From: Prevotella sp. CAG:924
GTDB taxonomy: Bacteria > Bacteroidota > Bacteroidia > Bacteroidales > Bacteroidaceae
DNA length: 5,818 nt
Assembly: GCA_000431975.1 (NCBI GenBank)
Contig: HF988590.1
Span: 1 to 5,818 of the forward strand
Direction: 5' to 3'
The notes beneath the pieces are model-generated. The model did not search any database. It was not told where the DNA came from and saw only the letters and a program-made list of their open reading frames with translations. Of the stretch, positions 1 through 4,920 are shown piece by piece (the first letter of the stretch is position 1; every line of letters starts with the position of its first letter). The position numbers were made by a program, and so were the translations under genes.

Positions 1-2
1 TA

Positions 3-233
3 TCGTTTAGAGCATATAGTATTGATAATCAACTGATAATAGATACGCTAATTGAGACAGTAGACACCTTGCAGAATGTCCATCCTAAAAAAGTAGCCAG
101 TCAGGCAAAAGTCGTACTGTGTCCCTCGACAGGCAAGAGTCTGAACGTGTTGCCCGTCAAAATCGGATGTCCTATCGAGAATATCGTTTCTGACCGAACG
201 GCAAAGGAAGCTCTCCATAAGCCTAAGATGTAA
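3..233 (+). CDS. C-terminal fragment of an unrecognised protein, cut by the left window edge
   Basis: This plus-strand frame is open from the first complete codon at the window edge and ends at a TAA at 231-233, giving 76 residues of a C-terminus. The translation has a balanced composition, with a segment VVLCPSTGKSLNVLPVKIG and a basic end (…KEALHKPKM). It reads more like a real protein than the cysteine-rich minus-strand frame over the same bases. I do not recognise the family, and no domain, membrane segment or catalytic motif is evident. It converges on the restriction cluster, with 148 bases between the two stop codons, so it belongs to a different transcription unit and probably marks the flank of the defence cluster. 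A 76-codon open frame can occur by chance, so the call is moderate. Confidence 0.5.
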   Translation, partial: SFRAYSIDNQLIIDTLIETVDTLQNVHPKKVASQAKVVLCPSTGKSLNVLPVKIGCPIENIVSDRTAKEALHKPKM

Positions 234-381
234 GAAAAGACACACGATATTACCATCATTAAGACCCTGTCAATGACATTAAACTTATGAGGAGCTATAA
301 TAAATTAGAACAATCTTACTCGTGCCATACCTGATCTTTTATCAAGACTGACACAAGTAAGATTACATAACCAACTTTTGA
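234..381. other. Intergenic region between convergent genes
   Basis: This 148-base stretch separates the plus-strand fragment from the nuclease gene. Apart from the hairpin at 312-364, I see only a short GTCAATGAC palindrome near 275-283. No tRNA, repeat array or credible small gene is visible, and because both neighbours end here no promoter is expected. Confidence 0.5.
312..364 (-). terminator. Hairpin after the nuclease gene, probable terminator
   Basis: Arms at 312-324 and 352-364 are 13 bases long and complementary except at one position. That position is a C-A mismatch in a plus-strand RNA but a G-U wobble in a minus-strand RNA, so the stem is fully paired only in the transcript of the restriction cluster. 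The 27-base loop can form a small inner stem, TGAT/ATCA, at 332-344. The hairpin starts 17 bases after the stop of the GIY-YIG gene. On the minus strand it is followed by an AT-rich stretch, but not by a clean run of T, so intrinsic termination is likely rather than proven. It lies between convergent genes and may act weakly in both directions. Confidence 0.55.
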
Positions 382-1578
382 TTATAAAACTATCAATTGT
401 TGTAGATTCTTATCGTACGCAATAGACTTTCCATTAATTATATATGTCACTGCTTTCTCTATGATTGAAAATGGTACGACAAACCACTCCTTAGGCTTCT
501 TACCGTCAACGGTAATTTGCAATTGTACACCATCAAAAAGTTTATGTAACAAGGCCTCAAATGTAGAACTCTTCACATTATACACACGCCATGTTGCTAC
601 GACCTTTACATCTGCACAAAGATAAGTTGGCTCATTTTTCGCATTGGCAATACGCGCTTCAAGAGGAGTTGTAGTAAAACCTATCTTATAAAGATTTTTT
701 ATGGAGGCAATCTCCGGATCTTTAGACAGTGACCTCAAAACATATATCATACCACTTTCCACATCACTATCATTGATTGAGAACTCCTTCTTTAAATAGT
801 CTTCCTCTACATTAGAAGTATCTTGAACAGTATAACCTGAATGATAAAGATTCTTACAGAGCGTTTGCATATATATGCCCGACTCCATACCATTTTCGTA
901 AATACAACGTGTACGGCTGTTTTTCTTCCCATGTCGGTTCTTCTCTATCTGGTCAAGTCCCGCGATATACACCAACATTCCATCTTCCACGAAATAGTGG
1001 CCTTGTGCCACATGAGCTTCCTTGAACTTTATCAAGCGATACTTGCCTGTATTAAGTCCTGCATGAATCTCCTTAAATCCAGGCTCATAACGATCAAAAT
1101 CCTCACATTTTACCCTTTGTGCAATATAGTCGGCTTCTTTACGCTCTTTAAGCCGTTTTTGCATATAATCCGGTAAATCAAACAGTCCATTAGTCTCTTG
1201 ACCGGCATCAGCAATAAGTGGATCATTTAAGATATCCTCAAGTTGCTTATGCTTTGTACGTACTGTTTCACTACATACGTCAGGTTCAGAGACGACACCT
1301 TCTTCCGATTGTTTCAAGATATCCAATGTATCGTATGGCTTGCATCGGTCCATTTTTTTCTGATCGCTACATATTCCTTTCCATTGATTATAAAGGGTGC
1401 GCTCCTCACGATCGTCACATTGTTGTGGCAATCTATTATGCTTTTCTACAAAATCCGTTATCCGTTGAAATCCGGCTATCAATCTGTCGCTGGACGTTAC
1501 TTTCTTCTGAGGAGCCTTAACATCAGCAAACAAGGGATCTTCCCAAATCTTTTCCAGCTCTTTTTCCCAGTTTATCAT
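382..1578 (-). CDS. GIY-YIG nuclease (T5orf172 type), putative restriction nuclease subunit
   Basis: This 398-residue protein has its nuclease domain at the C-terminus, about residues 275-380. The GIY-like strand is MIYVL (277-281), with Y279. The YIG-like strand is YKIG (297-300), with Y297. Helix arginine R309 follows, then FEALLHKLF with the likely metal-binding E341 and H345, and EWF (364-366), a pattern typical of the T5orf172/MUG113 branch. A middle module, about 165-250, contains RTRCIYENG, a segment often found ahead of this nuclease type. The N-terminal 130 residues hold two copies of an L-E-x-I-x-x-D-P-L-x-A-D motif (7-20 and 112-125), probably docking or linker elements. The start codon overlaps the helicase stop (ATGA, 1575-1578), implying coupled translation and a shared complex. 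I infer that it cuts unmodified DNA delivered by the helicase. The nuclease fold is well supported; the role is inferred from the neighbours. Confidence 0.88.
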   Translation of the reverse strand: MINWEKELEKIWEDPLFADVKAPQKKVTSSDRLIAGFQRITDFVEKHNRLPQQCDDREERTLYNQWKGICSDQKKMDRCKPYDTLDILKQSEEGVVSEPDVCSETVRTKHKQLEDILNDPLIADAGQETNGLFDLPDYMQKRLKERKEADYIAQRVKCEDFDRYEPGFKEIHAGLNTGKYRLIKFKEAHVAQGHYFVEDGMLVYIAGLDQIEKNRHGKKNSRTRCIYENGMESGIYMQTLCKNLYHSGYTVQDTSNVEEDYLKKEFSINDSDVESGMIYVLRSLSKDPEIASIKNLYKIGFTTTPLEARIANAKNEPTYLCADVKVVATWRVYNVKSSTFEALLHKLFDGVQLQITVDGKKPKEWFVVPFSIIEKAVTYIINGKSIAYDKNLQQLIVL

Positions 1579-3548
1579 AATTTCTTTGCAAGACGTTGTT
1601 GTTTTAGTTTACGCAAGTAATCAATGGCCAAAGCTATACGTCGTCCATTAGCATCAGCCTCATTTAATGTTGGCACTTTACCATCATGCTCTTCCTTCCA
1701 CTTCGGAAGATATTTAATAAATAATAGTACAGCCTCTTCCGTCGTCATATCTTCACGCTTTGATTCAATTTCATATTGAATAGTGTGAAGTACTTCTGGA
1801 GTTAAAGACTTTGACAATATTTCATAAGCTCTTTGGAACGGATTTATCGAATCTATAAGATTGATAGACAAATCATCAAGATTGACAAAGCGGTTGGCTA
1901 GGTGAATAAACTTATTTCCGCTATCATCCACTGTAATGTCTTGCCCTTGTGTTGCAATAGTTAGAATGGCATAATTCGACACCTGATCTACTTCTTCCTC
2001 CGTCAAGTCAGGGTATTTTTCCTTTACGACTTTTGGAATATACACTTGGGTGATCATTTCTGTCATATCTGTCCCAACTATAGCCTCCCGAATCTTCTTG
2101 TCTGAAAGAGTTGAAGCTATAAGCGTGTCAAGATCGTTGTCAATAATGGCTTGTGCCCGCTCTGTAGGTGTTGGCAGCCCCTTGACCTCAATAGTGTGCC
2201 CGTCATCCTCGTCCTTTCCTTCATGTCTCCCTGTATCTCCGTCATCACGTTTTGTCCTGAATGTCCAACGTGGAGCCATAACCTGCTCCATAAGCAATGA
2301 AGCAGAAATCGCTTTAAGGAAATCATTTACAGCCATTGACACGTCATCTTGGGCTGCATCGGGACAAGGTATCAAATTAATAAATTGCGCATGCGTCTTT
2401 CCTTCGCAGTCACGCGTGCAACGTCCTATGATTTGTACAATTTCAGTCAGCGATGAACGTATGCCAATAGTTATGCAACACTCACACCATGTCCAATCAA
2501 ATCCTTCTTTCGCCGTACCAAGTGCTATCAGTATGTCAAGTGCATCACGTGAATTCATTCGTTGCAGATACGCTTGAAGAGCATCACGTCGTACCGGATC
2601 GTCTTCAACCAAATCTCCTACTTTCAGAATGCGTCCATCGGGAGTCCTAACATTATGGATATAATGTTCATAATCCGTTGAGACAATTTCACCAATGCAA
2701 CTTATAATGTCAGCTACCTCATCATATTTTTGAGCATAAGATGTTTTCGAATTGACACTGGGTATGTGTATAAGCGTCTTCTTCGTCGTGTCAAGAGTTT
2801 CGGGGATGGCGCTTATATATCTGCCCGTAAAAAACTGATAGCCTATGCCAAGACTTTTCAGGTATTTATAACCACTTAATTGTTGATAATAGTTGTAATT
2901 AATTGTCGGCTGAAATTTCGCTTCGTCTTCAGGACGCATTACAGGTATGGCATCGCCTCGGAAATAGCTTCCAGTCATTGCCAAAATATGTGCCGATGTC
3001 TCATTAAGCAACCTTCTTATCAGTTCTCCTAAATTGTTGTTTACATCTGCCGATGTATGATGAAACTCGTCAATTCCGAAGAATACATCATTAAGCTGCT
3101 CATTAGGTATGTCTTTCATTGCATTACGCAACGTACTGTGTGTACAGACAAGTATCTTTGCAGACGTTGACGGAGACAGAAACTCTATCAGCTTTTTACG
3201 CTTAGACATTTCACTTCCTAAAGAACTACACAGATTATAATACGGAGCCACACGCCAATCAGCAAAGAATCCGTATTTTTTCAAGTCCGTATCCATAAAC
3301 GAGCGACCAATTGACTTTTCAGGCACAGCAACAACAACTTTCCGTATGCCTTGATTTGCCAGTTTGTCGAGAGCCACAAACATCATGGCACGACTCTTTC
3401 CTGATGCCGGAGGAGCTTTTACCAAAAGATATTGGCGGGTGCGCTGTTCATAAACTATAGCCTGCATTTCACGCATACCCAGTTCGTTGGTTGTGCTTGA
3501 CTTACCAGTCTGGGCATATTGAATATTTACAAGATTATTTACTGCCAT
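1575..3548 (-). CDS. DEAD/DEAH-type superfamily 2 helicase, putative restriction translocase subunit
   Basis: This 657-residue ATP-dependent helicase or translocase has the usual motifs in order: a Q-like REMQ (26-29), Walker A APPASGKS (45-52), motif II DEFH (160-163), motif III TGS (192-194), a motif IV-like region around 258-270, motif V GTAKEGFDW (344-352) and motif VI QIIGRCTR (372-379). The DEFH variant and the EGFDW...SSLTEIVQIIGR block resemble helicases encoded beside DNA methylases and GIY-YIG nucleases. A charged, Asp/Gly-rich linker (430-451) separates the motor from a helical C-terminal part (about 455-657), which ends in an F-x(n)-EH-G-x-V-P segment resembling helicase-associated modules. 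I see no PD-(D/E)xK or other nuclease motif, unlike HsdR or type III Res subunits, which fits a separate nuclease downstream. The chosen start has AAGGAAA at a good distance. The stop overlaps the nuclease start. Confidence 0.92.
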   Translation of the reverse strand: MAVNNLVNIQYAQTGKSSTTNELGMREMQAIVYEQRTRQYLLVKAPPASGKSRAMMFVALDKLANQGIRKVVVAVPEKSIGRSFMDTDLKKYGFFADWRVAPYYNLCSSLGSEMSKRKKLIEFLSPSTSAKILVCTHSTLRNAMKDIPNEQLNDVFFGIDEFHHTSADVNNNLGELIRRLLNETSAHILAMTGSYFRGDAIPVMRPEDEAKFQPTINYNYYQQLSGYKYLKSLGIGYQFFTGRYISAIPETLDTTKKTLIHIPSVNSKTSYAQKYDEVADIISCIGEIVSTDYEHYIHNVRTPDGRILKVGDLVEDDPVRRDALQAYLQRMNSRDALDILIALGTAKEGFDWTWCECCITIGIRSSLTEIVQIIGRCTRDCEGKTHAQFINLIPCPDAAQDDVSMAVNDFLKAISASLLMEQVMAPRWTFRTKRDDGDTGRHEGKDEDDGHTIEVKGLPTPTERAQAIIDNDLDTLIASTLSDKKIREAIVGTDMTEMITQVYIPKVVKEKYPDLTEEEVDQVSNYAILTIATQGQDITVDDSGNKFIHLANRFVNLDDLSINLIDSINPFQRAYEILSKSLTPEVLHTIQYEIESKREDMTTEEAVLLFIKYLPKWKEEHDGKVPTLNEADANGRRIALAIDYLRKLKQQRLAKKL

Positions 3549-3553
3549 TTTCG

Positions 3554-3560
3554 TTTCCTT
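3554..3560 (-). promoter_or_regulatory. Ribosome binding site of the helicase gene
   Basis: AAGGAAA on the minus strand lies 5 bases before the ATG at 3546-3548. It supports this start over the internal Met25. It is the clearest Shine-Dalgarno-like site in the window, and it lets the helicase be translated independently of the genes upstream. Confidence 0.6.
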
Positions 3561-3561
3561 T

Positions 3562-3597
3562 CTACCCTAATTCGTTCATAATATTTATTACAACCAT
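3562..3597 (-). other. Possible 11-codon leader frame, or relic of the helicase start
   Basis: On the minus strand GAGGAAAC is followed after 4 bases by ATGG, and the frame runs 11 codons to a TAG at 3562-3564. The segment 3583-3609 matches the true helicase start region 3534-3560 at 18 of 27 positions without gaps. Both share GGAAAC-N4-ATGG-N2-GTAA, at an offset of 49 bases. It could be a short leader peptide, a duplicated start left when the upstream cassette was inserted, or chance in AT-rich DNA. No conserved peptide is recognised. Confidence 0.3.
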
Positions 3598-3614
3598 CAA
3601 AGTTTCCTCTTATA

Positions 3615-3626
3615 TTATTCGAATAA
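3615..3626. repeat. 12-base perfect palindrome after the membrane-protein gene
   Basis: TTATTCGAATAA reads the same on both strands and lies 3 bases after the stop codon of the membrane-protein gene, at the border between the AT-rich pair and the helicase. It may be a regulator site or a weak transcript end. It has no spacer, so it cannot form a normal hairpin loop with all bases paired. AT-rich palindromes of this size can arise by chance. Confidence 0.3.
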
Positions 3627-3629
3627 AAT

Positions 3630-4313
3630 TTACTTTTTACTATTTTGACTCAAAGCTTCCTTCTGTAACATTTTATTTATTTCTCTTTCAAAATCATCTA
3701 AACAAATGAAAGTCGAATCTATATTACCTTTATTATCATTGATATATTTTTTTATTTCTTTATCTCTTGTCATTTGTTGTATAATATAGAATTCGAATAT
3801 CTTAATAAAATTAGACAAATCATTATAAGTCTTTTCTATATCAGAATTATGATTCTCAAAGTCATCACAAATTGTTCTTATCAATGGTTTGAAGAAAATT
3901 TCATCTTTAAAATTATCATTTTTATATAGAAAGGAATTATCCATTTCCATCAAACCTTTCTTAAGTTCATCTACATCGGAATAATTTATATTGTTTCTTA
4001 TAACTTGTACTTGTATGTTTTTTATCAAACTTCTTAAATACTCATATTGTCTTACACGCATCTGGCTTATTATAGATTGTGCCTCAAATAATTTACTTCT
4101 TACATCAAGAGAAACTGATATCTTATAAAAAACAGCAATATTTATGATTGTAAGAATTGTTATTGCTAATCCATTCATAAGTTGATAAAATAAATTCCAA
4201 TCATCAACAGAAGAAGAAAGGCCATCGTTAAATATTGTAAAATAGCAAATTATAATTACTATCTCAAACAATACTATAATAGCACAAAAAATATAAACTA
4301 AAGACTTTTTCAT
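3630..4313 (-). CDS. Small protein with two N-terminal membrane segments, possible phage-defence partner
   Basis: This 227-residue protein is not assigned to a family with certainty. Residues 5-27 and 43-64 are strongly hydrophobic, joined by a short acidic loop (28-41). The basic MKK start predicts that both ends lie in the cytoplasm. Residues about 65-227 are soluble, helical and rich in Lys, Asp, Glu and Asn, with likely coiled-coil character around 66-105. Two N-terminal membrane segments followed by a cytoplasmic helical domain recall putative abortive-infection proteins of the putAbiC kind, but that is similarity of layout only. The gene is very AT-rich (23% G+C at 3661-3720). It lies 43 bases after the HEPN-like gene and 81 bases before the helicase, and probably pairs with the former as membrane effector, anchor or sensor. 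No clear Shine-Dalgarno site precedes the ATG. Confidence 0.75.
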   Translation of the reverse strand: MKKSLVYIFCAIIVLFEIVIIICYFTIFNDGLSSSVDDWNLFYQLMNGLAITILTIINIAVFYKISVSLDVRSKLFEAQSIISQMRVRQYEYLRSLIKNIQVQVIRNNINYSDVDELKKGLMEMDNSFLYKNDNFKDEIFFKPLIRTICDDFENHNSDIEKTYNDLSNFIKIFEFYIIQQMTRDKEIKKYINDNKGNIDSTFICLDDFEREINKMLQKEALSQNSKK

Positions 4314-4323
4314 TATTTATTGC

Positions 4324-4341
4324 ATACAAAAATTGTTGTAT
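4324..4341 (-). repeat. Small inverted repeat before the membrane-protein gene
   Basis: ATACAA (4324-4329) and TTGTAT (4336-4341) are perfect inverted copies with a 6-base spacer, 10 bases upstream of the ATG of the membrane-protein gene. A second small pair, TAATAT/ATATTA, lies next to it at 4341-4359. They could bind a regulator or affect translation, but the 43-base gap is so AT-rich that chance is a fair explanation. Confidence 0.25.
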
Positions 4342-4356
4342 AATATAAATCAGATA

Positions 4357-4920
4357 TTATATTTCTATTTTTAAAGTTATCAAATCTTTATATTTAGCTA
4401 TTATTGGATTAAGACGTTTACGAATTTCTATTTTAAAATAACCTTCGCCATGGCCATATTGACCTATAACATTTTTAATCTTATTTCTAATTTCATATTG
4501 ATTTAGTTTTATCACATTTCCTTTTTTATCATAAAATGTAACTCTATTATCTTTATCTTTTATCGCCCAATCCTTTCCCAAATAACTATATTTAGTCAAG
4601 AATATATGGCAAGAACAATTACGATAATATTGTAACATAAAATATTCATCATCAGAAATATGTTGCTTTATTTCCTCAATCATCTTTAATACATTTTCAT
4701 GTTGTGATTCCCTAAATTCAAGAGAATTAATATATGAGGAACTATTTACTAATAATTCCCATAAACAAACATAGAAAAACTTTTCGTGATATTTATCCGT
4801 AATATTAGATAAATCATTTAATTCTATCAAATTATTACACCATTGCGAAAAGATAACAGAATTTGCAAACAACAAATCATTAACTTCGTCATCACTGTAT
4901 TTTGCATCATTATTTTTCAT
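4357..4920 (-). CDS. Uncharacterised helical protein with an HEPN-like R-N-x3-H motif, candidate RNase
   Basis: This 187-residue protein has no clear family assignment. Its first 110 residues look mostly helical and end in YYRNCSCHIF, where R100, N101 and H105 fit the R-(N/D/H)-x3-H signature of HEPN RNases. In known HEPN toxins that signature sits on a late helix and cuts RNA in a dimer. The C-terminal third (about 116-187) looks mixed alpha/beta, with a GQYGHGEGYF stretch. There is no signal peptide or membrane segment, so it is cytoplasmic. Its ATG overlaps the methylase stop (ATGA, 4917-4920), tying its translation to the modification gene. It is very AT-rich (22% G+C at 4801-4860). By analogy with PrrC nested in a type I hsd operon, I infer a nuclease held in check while restriction works. 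The six-residue motif alone is weak evidence; a structural or accessory role is possible. Confidence 0.55.
   Translation of the reverse strand: MKNNDAKYSDDEVNDLLFANSVIFSQWCNNLIELNDLSNITDKYHEKFFYVCLWELLVNSSSYINSLEFRESQHENVLKMIEEIKQHISDDEYFMLQYYRNCSCHIFLTKYSYLGKDWAIKDKDNRVTFYDKKGNVIKLNQYEIRNKIKNVIGQYGHGEGYFKIEIRKRLNPIIAKYKDLITLKIEI

Larger units (their letters stand above)
3630..4920 (-). other. AT-rich two-gene cassette nested in the restriction cluster
   Basis: The HEPN-like gene and the membrane-protein gene share a low G+C content: 22% at 4801-4860, 30% at 4441-4500 and 23% at 3661-3720. Helicase and nuclease lines are at 35-55%. The pair lies between the methylase and the helicase, which would otherwise be adjacent. 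No transposase, terminal repeats or target duplication is seen at either end, so it is a gene insertion by composition only, not a demonstrable mobile element. Confidence 0.5.

Noticed and set aside
48..245. Minus-strand 65-codon frame with GTG start near the left edge
   Set aside because: It is antisense to the better plus-strand frame, has an unusual Cys/Phe-rich composition and lies beyond the probable terminator of the cluster.
312..364. Invertible promoter or recombination site formed by the inverted repeat
   Set aside because: The arms are only 27 bases apart, no recombinase gene is nearby, and the position right after a stop codon fits a terminator better.
841..1620. Plus-strand frames at 841-1176, 1218-1520 and 1243-1620
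   Set aside because: They lie opposite the GIY-YIG nuclease gene, whose domain motifs are clear, and their translations show no domain.
2117..2326. Minus-strand 69-codon frame inside the helicase
   Set aside because: It is an out-of-frame shadow over the charged linker region, with no ribosome binding site or domain.
2050..2577. Plus-strand 175-codon frame opposite the helicase
   Set aside because: It is rich in Ser, Ile and Arg as expected for an antisense shadow, while the helicase motifs V and VI lie in the same bases on the other strand.
3491..3709. Plus-strand 72-codon frame across the helicase-membrane gene junction
   Set aside because: It is antisense to two genes and the intergenic gap, with an AT-driven Phe/Tyr/Ile composition only.
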